From: Anaerosolibacter sp.
GTDB lineage: Bacteria; Bacillota; Clostridia; Peptostreptococcales; Thermotaleaceae
Length of the DNA stretch: 64,000 nt
Direction: 5' to 3'
NCBI RefSeq assembly: GCF_029240175.1
Contig: NZ_JARBTM010000017.1
Location: 1-64,000, forward strand
Within the stretch, counting starts at the first letter, position 1. Each line of letters begins with the position of its first letter. Positions 53,623-61,605 of this stretch are shown piece after piece. The notes under the pieces were generated by a model, which worked only from the letters and a program-made list of their open reading frames with translations, searched no databases and was not told the DNA's origin. Made by a program: the position numbers and the translations under genes.

Positions 53623-54636
53623 AATAAAGAAATATGAAACGGCATTAAACAGATATCCTATAATGAGAATTCCCACTGAAACAATACCAATAAACACGCC
53701 TAACAATTTCGGCTTGACAACTTTACTTAGCATAATCATAGACGGTAAAGAGAGGGCCGTTACAGCCATCATAAAGGATAATACAGTTCCTACGCCTACC
53801 CCTTTCGCAAATAATGCTTCAGCGATTGGCAGGGTACCAAATATATCTGCATACATCGGTATTCCGACTAATGTAGCCAATACAACTGCAAAAGGATTAT
53901 TTTCCCCAATAACACTTTCTATTACAGATTGGGGAATCCAATTGTGAATTGCTGCACCGATTCCAACTCCTATTAAAACGTATAGCCATACCCTATGAAT
54001 AATTTCCTTAACCTGCCCTTTCGAATAAGAGATTCTTTGTTTATGGGTCATTTCTTCAACTTCAACATCTACACTTTCTATTTCTCGAACATATCCTTCC
54101 ACATGTTCTTCAAGGCCCAGTTTATCTATCAAAGTCCCTCCTATAACTGCCAATACCAACCCCACAACTACATAGGCTGTAGCAATTTTGGCCCCAAAGA
54201 AAGACATTAACAGAAGGAAAGAGGCTAAATCTACAAGGGGTGAAGATATTAAAAATGAAAAAGTTATGCCTATGGGTAATCCTGCTGAGGTAAAGCCTAT
54301 AAAAATTGGTATGCTTGAACAACTACAAAAAGGTGTAATGGTTCCAAGTAACGCCCCTAAAATATTTCCTTTAATTCCTTTGATCCCCCCAAGGATCTTT
54401 CTCGTTCTTTCAGGGGGAAAATAACTTTGGATATAAGAAATTCCATAAATTAGTACAGATAAGAGTATAAAGATTTTTATGGTATCATAGATGAAAAAGT
54501 GAATACTCCCTCCTAGCCTTCCCTCAATGGATAGCCCAAACACCCTCTCCACAATGGATTGAACGAGTTTATAAAGCCATGACATCTTTAACAATTGGTC
54601 ATTAAGAAAATTAAATGTTTGTGCAATAATATTCAT
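53620..54636 (-). CDS. DUF318-family permease (ArsP-like)
   Basis: The 338-residue protein has about eight membrane segments. TPFCSCSSIPIF is the canonical Cys motif of DUF318 permeases. A second conserved part is GIPMYADIFGTLPIAEAL. This family includes ArsP, an efflux permease for methylarsenite and roxarsone-type compounds. It is transcribed opposite to the thioredoxin genes and next to an ArsR (54878-55243) on the same strand. The ATG follows GGGGGGAG. Confidence 0.85.
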   Translation of the reverse strand: MNIIAQTFNFLNDQLLKMSWLYKLVQSIVERVFGLSIEGRLGGSIHFFIYDTIKIFILLSVLIYGISYIQSYFPPERTRKILGGIKGIKGNILGALLGTITPFCSCSSIPIFIGFTSAGLPIGITFSFLISSPLVDLASFLLLMSFFGAKIATAYVVVGLVLAVIGGTLIDKLGLEEHVEGYVREIESVDVEVEEMTHKQRISYSKGQVKEIIHRVWLYVLIGVGIGAAIHNWIPQSVIESVIGENNPFAVVLATLVGIPMYADIFGTLPIAEALFAKGVGVGTVLSFMMAVTALSLPSMIMLSKVVKPKLLGVFIGIVSVGILIIGYLFNAVSYFFI

Positions 54637-54745
54637 CCGGCTCCCCCCACTTGAATTCGTTTTAAAAGTAAATACAGCTTTAATTTAATGTACAGCAGCT
54701 ATCCACCAGTTCTGTCATTTTAAGAGTATCTACTTTCCTATATTT

Positions 54746-54777
54746 ATGCTTATATAATTATTCATTTATATAAGCAT
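54746..54777. promoter_or_regulatory. Inverted repeat upstream of the DUF318 permease
   Basis: ATGCTTATATAA and TTATATAAGCAT are 12-bp arms 8 bases apart, in the gap between ArsR and the permease. A likely ArsR-type operator, with no T-run. Confidence 0.6.
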
Positions 54778-54877
54778 GGTATTCCTTTTCATTGTATTTG
54801 TCAACTCAATTATTGAGTCTATGAAAAATAGTATCTTTACAAGCATCTAATTTGAAAAGAGCATGTTCATCCTATTG

Positions 54878-55243
54878 TCATTTATCCCCAGAGTTTTTGC
54901 AGCAGATTACCTCTGGGTCATTGTTCAATCGTTGAATTCGTTCATATTCCTGCTCAAAACCCGAAAGACTTTCAAGGGGCATATCTAAAAAACCAGTAAA
55001 CTGACTGAAAACATCGTGTATTAATTCTTTATTTAGACTATAAACACTTCTTTGCCCTTCTTTCTCATCTCTGACCAGATTTGCATGTTTTAATATCTTA
55101 AGATGCTGGGAAATTCTCGGCTGGCTCATATTTAGCACTGACTCTAATTCACACACATACATCGCTTTATATGCAAGCAATTTGATAATCTTTATTCGTG
55201 TATATTCACCCAATGCTTTAAAAATCATCTCATAGTTCATCAT
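54878..55243 (-). CDS. ArsR-family repressor (single-Cys type)
   Basis: The 121-residue winged-helix protein has YVCELESVLNMSQPRISQHLKIL with a single cysteine on the DNA-binding helix, and a C-terminal VICCKNSGDK with vicinal cysteines. This differs from the CxC type at 50.6 kb and resembles ArsR types that use C-terminal ligands. It lies upstream of the DUF318 permease. The start at 55243 follows GGAGG. Confidence 0.87.
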   Translation of the reverse strand: MMNYEMIFKALGEYTRIKIIKLLAYKAMYVCELESVLNMSQPRISQHLKILKHANLVRDEKEGQRSVYSLNKELIHDVFSQFTGFLDMPLESLSGFEQEYERIQRLNNDPEVICCKNSGDK

Positions 55244-55410
55244 AATGCCTCCAAAAAATAATAATATTATTATACAATTATATACCAATCTCTAGAGAAA
55301 TTACTATACGAATATAAGTTTTACCCAATATTCTTCATTTCTCAGCCTTTTAACAACTTCTTATTCTTAATTACTACCGATTTCATCCACCAACTTACCT
55401 AAAATCCATT

Positions 55411-55440
55411 GTCATGGCAGTCGCCATGGATGACGCAATA
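55411..55440. other. Hairpin in intergenic space
   Basis: GTCATGGC and GCCATGGATGAC form an imperfect stem in the 55244-55541 gap. There is no T-run. Its role is unknown. Confidence 0.45.
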
Positions 55441-55484
55441 ATAAAAGCCTCCCTTTTATGAATATAGTCTCTTTTCCTTATATG

Positions 55485-55531
55485 AAAAAGATAAGTCATT
55501 TCTTCCATCAATGTGGATGACTTATCTTTTT
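55485..55531. terminator. Terminator of the arsD-arsA operon
   Basis: AAAAAGATAAGTCAT pairs with ATGACTTATCTTTTT around a 17-base loop. T-run on both sides. Confidence 0.8.
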
Positions 55532-55541
55532 TATGAATATT

Positions 55542-55880
55542 TTATAATCTTTTCAAAACCTGATAAGCTCTAAAATGATCCACCCTACCTTTAAAAGCAG
55601 GTCTACCCGCTATAAAAGTGACTGGGCGCTCAAGCCCCCTATCAAGCACTTTCTTTTCATTTTCATACTTACTTAAATCAGCTTCCTTTATATCCACAAA
55701 TGACAGTTCATATTTTTCCTTCACATCTGTTTCTTGAAGAAACTTATCTAGGGCTTCATACATTTCCATGGTCGTTTCTTCTTCGCTAGGACCACAGTTA
55801 TCACTTGGCCCACAGCAGCATGGCGCTGCAACCATTTCGTCTTTGATTCCAAACATCTGGATTTTAATTTTCTCGCTCAT
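55542..55880 (-). CDS. Unknown small protein with CCCGP-CGP motif, in the ars operon
   Basis: I do not recognise this 112-residue protein as ArsD or any named family. It begins KIKIQMFGIK, then PCCCGPSDNCGPS with four cysteines, and continues with a thioredoxin-like layout (FLQETDVK...VDIKEADLSKYENEKK...PVTFIAGRPAFKG). It is third in the arsD-arsA-X operon, 28 bases after arsA, with the last terminator downstream. A second arsenic metallochaperone is a reasonable guess. Confidence 0.75.
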   Translation of the reverse strand: MSEKIKIQMFGIKDEMVAAPCCCGPSDNCGPSEEETTMEMYEALDKFLQETDVKEKYELSFVDIKEADLSKYENEKKVLDRGLERPVTFIAGRPAFKGRVDHFRAYQVLKRL

Positions 55881-55907
55881 CTTATCCTCCCTTTAATATA
55901 CTTTATA

Positions 55908-57656
55908 TTAATTCATCAAATCTCTAAGCTTTTCACCTTTTGGTTCCTCAGGCATCCACTCTATGATGGCAAAGTTTCCATTAGCTATTTCATTTACCTT
56001 ATTAATCCATGGAATCTCATTGCTTGCTTTTACTTTTAGAATAGTATTGGTAGTATATGCTGCGTAGAAGCTTGAATTGATGACCCACCACTTACTGTGA
56101 ATCCCTGCTCTATTTAAATCCTTTTGTAACCGCATGGCTTCATGAACAGGCGTGGTTTCAGCCAGGGTTACAATAATCACTTCTGTTTCTTTTTCATCTC
56201 TAAGCTTAGGTAAAAGTTTCCTTACAGATTCTGGAATATCACCATGGGAACGCTCTATTTCCTTATGGTAACTTTGGGTAGAATCTAATAGCAACAACGT
56301 ATGACCTGTTGGTGCTGTATCAATGACAACAACCTCGTTTTCTGACTTCTCAATGATTTCTGCAAAGGCCCTAAACACTGCAATTTCTTGGGTACAAGGT
56401 GATCTTAAGTCTTCCTCAATGTAGGCAAGATCATCTTCCCCCATTGTTTCTCTCGCTTTGCTTAGGACTTCTTCTTTATATTTTTCTAGTTCTTCTTTTT
56501 CATCAATATTGCTTAACGTAATGCCATAGCTTTCATCTAATACAAACTTTAGATGGGCTGCTGGGTCTGTGGTTGTTAAATGGACTTTCTTTCCCTTATT
56601 GGCCAAGCCTAAAGCGATGGCTGCAGCAATGGTCGTTTTTCCTACACCCCCTTTACCCATGGTAAAGATAACCCTTTTATTCGTATTGTCTATGTCTTCT
56701 ATGATATCGTTTAATCTTTGTATCCTATCCATATCCAATGTTTCATTGGTATATTGTATATTGTTATCCTTTAGAAATGCCCTCACATTTTCTAACCCTG
56801 TTACATTATAAGGTCTTAGGGGAATTTTAAAGAGTTCTAGTGGTTTAAGCCCTTCAGGTATATCCTTTAATGCCTTTTGTTGTTTTTCATAGATGGCACT
56901 GGAAAGGGTGTCATCATGCTCCCCAAGAATACCGTTAATCACTAGCACTTGATTGTTAACCCCTATGTCGCGGAGCTCCTTTGATGCTCTTTCTGCTTCT
57001 TTTAGGGGTGAGGGTTCAGGACGAGATACGAGAATAAGGGTAGTTTTTTGTTTATCCGCCAAATTATCTACCGCATTTTTATATACCTCTTTTTTACTTT
57101 CAAGGCCTGAAAGCTGTCCCAGGCAGGATGCCCCGGTAGTGTTTTCACTAATGAAATTCGTCCATGCAGAAGGCAGCTGAAGCATTCTTAGGGTATGCCC
57201 AGTTGGTGCTGTATCAAATATGATATGATCATACAACGCTGCTGCCTTTTCATCGGTTATAAAGGTTGAGAATTCATTAAATGCCGCAATTTCAACAGTA
57301 CATGAACCTGAGAGCTGTTCTTCCATATTTTTCAAAACAACCTCTGGTAATTTTCCACGATAGGGACCTACCACACTTTCTCGATACTCCGCAGCTGCTT
57401 CTTCTGGATCAAAGTTGGCAACCACTAAATTAGGCACTTCTTTTATAGGAACACCTTTATTGTTTAACTCTGTCTCAAATACATCTTGGAGATTAGAAGC
57501 CGGGTCTGTGCTAACAAGCATGATTTTCTTTCCAGCATCGGCCAAGGCTACCGCTGTAGCACATGCTGTTGAAGTTTTGCCCACCCCGCCCTTTCCTGTA
57601 AAGAATAGGTATTTGGTTAAGCGCATTTCTGTTATATCATAATTCCTAAATAGCAT
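55908..57656 (-). CDS. arsA: Arsenical pump-driving ATPase
   Basis: The 582-residue ATPase has two homologous halves, each with the deviant Walker A GKGGVGKT (residues 21-28, and about 333-340). DTAPTGHTLR and DTAPTGHTLL are the signal-transduction (switch II) motifs of each half. It powers an arsenite pump after receiving As(III) from ArsD. The expected membrane partner, ArsB or Acr3, is not seen in the window. ATG follows GAGGG. It lies 24 bases after arsD. Confidence 0.93.
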   Translation of the reverse strand: MLFRNYDITEMRLTKYLFFTGKGGVGKTSTACATAVALADAGKKIMLVSTDPASNLQDVFETELNNKGVPIKEVPNLVVANFDPEEAAAEYRESVVGPYRGKLPEVVLKNMEEQLSGSCTVEIAAFNEFSTFITDEKAAALYDHIIFDTAPTGHTLRMLQLPSAWTNFISENTTGASCLGQLSGLESKKEVYKNAVDNLADKQKTTLILVSRPEPSPLKEAERASKELRDIGVNNQVLVINGILGEHDDTLSSAIYEKQQKALKDIPEGLKPLELFKIPLRPYNVTGLENVRAFLKDNNIQYTNETLDMDRIQRLNDIIEDIDNTNKRVIFTMGKGGVGKTTIAAAIALGLANKGKKVHLTTTDPAAHLKFVLDESYGITLSNIDEKEELEKYKEEVLSKARETMGEDDLAYIEEDLRSPCTQEIAVFRAFAEIIEKSENEVVVIDTAPTGHTLLLLDSTQSYHKEIERSHGDIPESVRKLLPKLRDEKETEVIIVTLAETTPVHEAMRLQKDLNRAGIHSKWWVINSSFYAAYTTNTILKVKASNEIPWINKVNEIANGNFAIIEWMPEEPKGEKLRDLMN

Positions 57657-57679
57657 CTAGATCCCTCTTTTCTATACGA

Positions 57680-58054
57680 TTAGCAACAACCACCAGAACA
57701 ACCACAGCCATCAGATGTTTTTATATTTATTGTTTGCAGTAGATAGTCTGACGACACACCTAATAAATTACAGAGTTCTTCATTGGTAGGATAGGCTTTT
57801 GTCTTTACCACAACCCCATCAACCATTGTTACAGGAAGAATCTCTATACCTTCTTTATCTAGCATTTTATTTATTTCCTCATTCTGCACAAAAATTAGAG
57901 GATTGTTCGTTAAATTATACCTTTCCACCGATTGCCCATTTTTCTTTAAGTTATTAATTACTGAAGAAATTCTTAACAGTTCTTTATCCACAGATGGTCC
58001 ACAAATCCCCGTTGGACAGCACATAGCTGGCTCAAAAATTACCATTTTCTTCAT
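57680..58054 (-). CDS. arsD: Arsenite metallochaperone
   Basis: The 124-residue protein has the diagnostic C12, C13 and C18 (MCCPTGIC) that carry As(III) to ArsA, and a thioredoxin-like core. Two extra vicinal pairs end the protein (GCGCSGGCC), as in the longer ArsD forms that have C112-C113 and C119-C120. It starts the arsD-arsA-unknown operon after AGGAGTG. Confidence 0.93.
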   Translation of the reverse strand: MKKMVIFEPAMCCPTGICGPSVDKELLRISSVINNLKKNGQSVERYNLTNNPLIFVQNEEINKMLDKEGIEILPVTMVDGVVVKTKAYPTNEELCNLLGVSSDYLLQTINIKTSDGCGCSGGCC

Positions 58055-58183
58055 GATGATACACTCCTTTTATTTTTATTTCATTATTTTTCATATAGAT
58101 ACTCATCTATATATAATATATGTTATTAGTTTTCCATTGTCAATGATTTCTATGTAAGATTACAGAAAATCAAGTAAGACTTT

Positions 58184-58350
58184 GTTCAGATGGAGTTTGC
58201 AACTCCACCTGAACGCCAAGTCGCATTATCCAGGGGCTGTACAACTCTTTTCTCCCGCTTGTATAAGCAGGGATCATAAATCTTTGATTTATTGATCATC
58301 GCTTACACAGCGTGCAAGCGGGAGTCTTAGAGTTGTTAGCCATCGGATAA
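58184..58350 (-). repeat. Structured interspersed repeat, copy 2
   Basis: The 167-nt reverse-oriented copy of the element at 2100-2282. The reverse strand begins TTATCCGATGG and ends CTCCATCTGAAC. The hairpin stems are perfect here (CTCCCGCTTG/CAAGCGGGAG), while copy 1 has one mismatched base. It overlaps the arsC 3' end and lies upstream of arsD. Both copies are preceded by the tetranucleotide TTAT if the element starts at CCGATGG. Confidence 0.85.
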
Positions 58351-58749
58351 TAACTCACCTTTTTTTACTCTCTCGATTAGGTTTTCAACCTTTTCTTTAA
58401 TAAGATCTCTTGTTTGTCTAAAATCTTCAATCGGTCCGCCTGAAGGATCTGTAAGGCCCCAGTCTTCTTCATGGTTACATGGCATGAAAGGACATACAAC
58501 ACCACACCCCATCGTTACAAGAATATCTACCTCTTCTGGAATATCTGTCAACAGCTTTGGATAATGACCACTCATATCCACACCTGCTTCCTCCATCACT
58601 TGAGCTGCTAAGGGCTTTACTTCATGGTAATCTTCAGTCCCTGCAGAATAAACTTCTAAAACATCTGAACCCAGATGCTTCGCCCATCCCTCTGCCATTT
58701 GTGAACGACATGAGTTATGAATACATACAAATGCAATCTTCTTTTTCAT
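58336..58749 (-). CDS. arsC: Arsenate reductase (thioredoxin-coupled, LMW-PTP type)
   Basis: The 137-residue enzyme reduces arsenate to arsenite. C9-IHNSC-R is the phosphate-loop (CX5R), and C82, C86 and C91 provide the disulfide cascade. The aspartate of the acid loop is in DPSGG. It resembles the S. aureus pI258 type, which pairs with thioredoxin. The ATG follows AGGAGG. Its last codons LLSDG and stop lie in the repeat element. Confidence 0.93.
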   Translation of the reverse strand: MKKKIAFVCIHNSCRSQMAEGWAKHLGSDVLEVYSAGTEDYHEVKPLAAQVMEEAGVDMSGHYPKLLTDIPEEVDILVTMGCGVVCPFMPCNHEEDWGLTDPSGGPIEDFRQTRDLIKEKVENLIERVKKGELLSDG

Positions 58750-58778
58750 GTGATTTCCTCCTTAATATGCTCTAATAT

Positions 58779-59114
58779 TTATAGAAAAGTTGACAATACA
58801 TATGCACCGATGGCACCGCCCAAAATAGACGATAGGACCGTAGGCATGGCTTTCCGTAAGCTTGCACCAGAGTATTTAGCTCCCGCCAACAACCCCACAC
58901 CTGCTGCCCAGGCCATATCTACCCATGCCTCTCCACTTTGGTAGATCATTCCCATACCATGGTTCAATGCCCAGGTAGTGCCCACGATAAAGCCTGCCGC
59001 CATCCATCCACCAATGGCACCCCATGTTTCTACCATCTTTCCCCAACATAAACTAACTAAAAAAGGAAAGATAAATGCACCAACAAAAGTTGAGATTGCT
59101 AGTCCCACTGTCAT
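58779..59114 (-). CDS. Small membrane protein, Lin0368/0369-like pair member
   Basis: The 111-residue protein has four hydrophobic segments and a central motif WGAIGGWMAAGFIVGTTWALNH, then EAWVDMAWAAGVG. It is homologous to the next gene upstream, suggesting a paired heteromer. Similar small proteins are annotated as putative glycerol transporter subunits (Lin0368 family), but that role is not established. Start at 59114 follows AGGGAG. It lies between arsC and the paralogue. Confidence 0.75.
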   Translation of the reverse strand: MTVGLAISTFVGAFIFPFLVSLCWGKMVETWGAIGGWMAAGFIVGTTWALNHGMGMIYQSGEAWVDMAWAAGVGLLAGAKYSGASLRKAMPTVLSSILGGAIGAYVLSTFL

Positions 59115-59141
59115 ACTCTGAGCTCCCTTCAAATCTATTTA

Positions 59142-59516
59142 CTATGCTCTTTTGCTTTCTTTTTCCTTGTCTACACCTTTTTGAATCATAGCTGCCATAA
59201 TCCCACCTGCTAATCCGCCAAGGATTACAACGATTAGGGTAGGCATCGAGTCTATCAAGGGCGTTATGGAACCTGCTGAGAATACGGGTCTTAATGTACC
59301 GCAAACACCTATAGCCAGGGCCATATCTACCCATGCACCCTCCTCAGGGTTATGGAGTATGCCTATGTGATGGTTTAAAAACCACATGGTACCGATGATA
59401 ATTAACGCCGCTATCCAACCGCCTACAATACCATAGCTTTCAGCAAATTCTCCCCACACACTCATGACAAAGATACCCGCAATTGCGCCGCCAATCACTG
59501 TCTGGATATTTTTCAT
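59142..59516 (-). CDS. Small membrane protein, Lin0368-family paralogue
   Basis: The 124-residue protein has four hydrophobic segments and the matching motif YGIVGGWIAALIIIGTMWFLNHH, then GAWVDMALAIGV. Its C-terminus is charged (KGVDKEKESKRA). It follows the metallophosphoesterase by 14 bases and precedes its paralogue by 28 bases, in an operon that leads into arsC. ATG follows GAGGTGG. Function unknown; position in an ars operon suggests export or import of a small solute. Confidence 0.77.
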   Translation of the reverse strand: MKNIQTVIGGAIAGIFVMSVWGEFAESYGIVGGWIAALIIIGTMWFLNHHIGILHNPEEGAWVDMALAIGVCGTLRPVFSAGSITPLIDSMPTLIVVILGGLAGGIMAAMIQKGVDKEKESKRA

Positions 59517-59529
59517 GGTTCCACCTCTT

Positions 59530-60240
59530 CTATAAATGTCCTCTTAGGTTATCTGCAAATTTCACTGGCAACCCAGCATCAATCATTGCTTTTGCAGCCT
59601 TCTCATAATCATAGGCAATGTATCTTACTTCCGCGGTTACATGCTCTTCAGTTACATCTACAATAATATAGGTTACCCTAGAATCCCCTTGAGCATGCTT
59701 TGGCTTCCCCACACTACCAGCATTAATGAAATGGATACCTTTCACAACCTGATGGAAGGGCTTATGGGTATGTCCAAAAATCAATACATCAAATTCGGCA
59801 TTTTCGGCAATTTCTTCTAACTCTTCCGAGTTCTCATATAGGTATTCATTGTTTCTTCTTGTACTTCCATGGACTAGCAGTATCTTTTTTCCTTCTTCCT
59901 CAATAGATAGCTGCTTGGGTAATTCCTTAAGCCACTTTTTGTTTTCCATTGAAGTATGCTCCTGTGTCCAATGACGTACCTGGGCACTGGGGTCCATGGC
60001 ACTCTTATCTTTGATATCAGCTTTAGATAACTCTTCGCCCACACGCTTATCATAGTTTCCCTGTAATGTAGGTATTTGTCTGCTTCTAATATTTTCAATT
60101 ACTTCATTGGGATAAGGCCCATATCCTACCAGGTCTCCCGTGCAATAGACTTTGTGAATTCCATTTTGTTCTATATCCTTTAACACCATCTCTAAGGCAT
60201 CCATATTTCCGTGGATATCTGAAATCACTGCAAATTTCAT
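59530..60240 (-). CDS. Metallophosphoesterase (calcineurin-like), first of two paralogues
   Basis: The 236-residue protein has the metal motifs AVISDIHGN, TGDLVGYGP, GNYD, LVHGS and FGHTHKP. This is the YfcE/Ser-Thr phosphatase-like class in which two metal ions hydrolyse a phosphoester. It follows an ArsR gene by 24 bases and is the start of an operon with the membrane pair and arsC. The link of these phosphatases to arsenic is seen in many Firmicutes contexts but the substrate is unknown. Start at 60240. Confidence 0.85.
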   Translation of the reverse strand: MKFAVISDIHGNMDALEMVLKDIEQNGIHKVYCTGDLVGYGPYPNEVIENIRSRQIPTLQGNYDKRVGEELSKADIKDKSAMDPSAQVRHWTQEHTSMENKKWLKELPKQLSIEEEGKKILLVHGSTRRNNEYLYENSEELEEIAENAEFDVLIFGHTHKPFHQVVKGIHFINAGSVGKPKHAQGDSRVTYIIVDVTEEHVTAEVRYIAYDYEKAAKAMIDAGLPVKFADNLRGHL

Positions 60241-60264
60241 AGTATTACCCACTCCTTATTATCA

Positions 60265-60597
60265 CTATTTCATACAGTTCAACTTCTCCTCCGAAACATC
60301 TTTGATCACTTCGGCTGCAATACCAAGAATTGTCTTTATTTTTTCATCTTTAATCTCATAGTAAATAAATTTCCCATCCTGTCTAGCTTCTACCAGATCG
60401 CTCTCTCTCAAACATTTTAGGTGGTTGGATATTTTCGATTGACTAAAGCCTGTATAATCGATTATCTCTGTCACTGTTTTTTCTCCATCCATGAGGCTTT
60501 GAAATATGCACAGTCTGCTGTAGTCTGCAAATCCTTTAAAAAATTTACTCACCAGCTTTAATCTCATAATCTCTTCATTGCCTAACTGTATTTCCAT
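60265..60597 (-). CDS. ArsR-family regulator without CxC motif
   Basis: The 110-residue winged-helix protein has VTEIIDYTGFSQSKISNHLKCLRESDLVEARQDG. Its cysteines are C29 in LCIF, one in LKC and one near the end. There is no CxC on the recognition helix, so sensing may use other residues, as in CadC or CmtR-like forms. It has its own promoter and is followed by the phosphoesterase. ATG follows AAGGGA. Confidence 0.83.
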   Translation of the reverse strand: MEIQLGNEEIMRLKLVSKFFKGFADYSRLCIFQSLMDGEKTVTEIIDYTGFSQSKISNHLKCLRESDLVEARQDGKFIYYEIKDEKIKTILGIAAEVIKDVSEEKLNCMK

Positions 60598-60669
60598 GTT
60601 AATTCCCTTCTTCCCAAGCCTTGACTATTTTACCTATTATCATCCAACGCTTATGATCTTATGCTTACT

Positions 60670-60699
60670 ATTATATATCATGATATTGTGATATGTAAA
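60670..60699 (-). promoter_or_regulatory. Promoter and inverted repeat for the 60.3 kb arsR
   Basis: TTTACA (60699-60694), 18 bases, TATAAT (60675-60670). The spacer holds the palindrome ATATCATGATAT and an adjacent ATTGTGATAT, a likely operator. Confidence 0.65.
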
Positions 60700-60749
60700 T
60701 GTATTGAGTGTTAAATCACTGTTAATTTCTCAAAACAATAGATTAAGTA

Positions 60750-61478
60750 CTAATCTACCTTGCCATTTCTTAAAACATCAGCAAACTCATCAAACAACTC
60801 AGAATCTTCAATCTCTCTAGCAACCGCTTCAACATCATAGGAGACTCTAAAAAAATTAGCAGTTATATCTTGATCTACCTCCAATATGCAATAACAAGCC
60901 CTATTGTCACCATCTTTGGGTCTGCCTACACTACCCGCATTTATAAACAACTTGCCTTCCACCTCTCTGTAATAGGGGAAATGGGTATGTCCAAACACAA
61001 TAATATCTTCTACAATTTCCGATACAATATCCTGTTGTTTTTCAATGTCATCTTCAAAGACATAATCATTAATGGAAAAAGGACTTCCATGGGTTAACAG
61101 TATTGTGATTCCATTCACCTCTACAGTAATTTGTTCTTCCAACTCCCTTAAAAATTGTTTGTTTTCATCAGATGTATGTTCAGTCGTCCAGCTTAGAGAA
61201 TTTTTTGTCCTAATTCTGTCTATCTCAGAACCGATGCTGCATCCGCAGGTGGGCAAAAAGAATCCAACAGCCTCGTCATAATTACCTAATATACATTGGA
61301 TTTCTTTTTCTTTCATACATTCGATCACTTCATTTGGTCTAGGGCCGTATCCTACCAAATCACCCAAACAATAAGTATCCTTCGTTGAGATACCTTTCTC
61401 CTCTATATCATTAAGCACTGCCCTTAGCGCTTCTATATTTCCATGTATATCCGAAATGAATGCCATCCTTCTTACCAT
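60750..61478 (-). CDS. Metallophosphoesterase, second paralogue
   Basis: The 242-residue protein is homologous to the one at 59530 along its length, with the same metal motifs (FISDIHGN, LGDLVGYGP, GNYD, LTHGSP, FGHTHFP). It follows an ArsR gene with 127 bases between them, where a hairpin lies at 61503-61529. The GGAG is 9 bases from the ATG at 61478. It shows duplication of an ArsR-phosphoesterase unit. Confidence 0.85.
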   Translation of the reverse strand: MVRRMAFISDIHGNIEALRAVLNDIEEKGISTKDTYCLGDLVGYGPRPNEVIECMKEKEIQCILGNYDEAVGFFLPTCGCSIGSEIDRIRTKNSLSWTTEHTSDENKQFLRELEEQITVEVNGITILLTHGSPFSINDYVFEDDIEKQQDIVSEIVEDIIVFGHTHFPYYREVEGKLFINAGSVGRPKDGDNRACYCILEVDQDITANFFRVSYDVEAVAREIEDSELFDEFADVLRNGKVD

Positions 61479-61502
61479 TTAAAATCACTCCACTTTACAA
61501 TT

Positions 61503-61529
61503 ATAAGCCCAGGAAACCCCTGGGCTTAT
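61503..61529. terminator. Hairpin between ArsR and the second phosphoesterase
   Basis: ATAAGCCCAGG-AAACC-CCTGGGCTTAT, 11 bp. It may end arsR transcription partly, or attenuate the phosphoesterase. Confidence 0.7.
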
Positions 61530-61605
61530 TTATTATATACCTATCTTGTTTGCACTTTATTCACAATCTTGGGAATATCAATCGTTCCTTAATCTCTCGA
61601 TATTT

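Noticed and set aside
55542-55880. Second arsD
   Set aside because: The CCCGP-CGP motif and spacing differ from C12-C13-C18, so it is described as unknown.
2100-58350. Whole interval as a composite transposon bounded by inverted repeats
   Set aside because: The two repeat copies are inverted, but no transposase was found, and the interval is full of housekeeping genes; independent copies are more likely.
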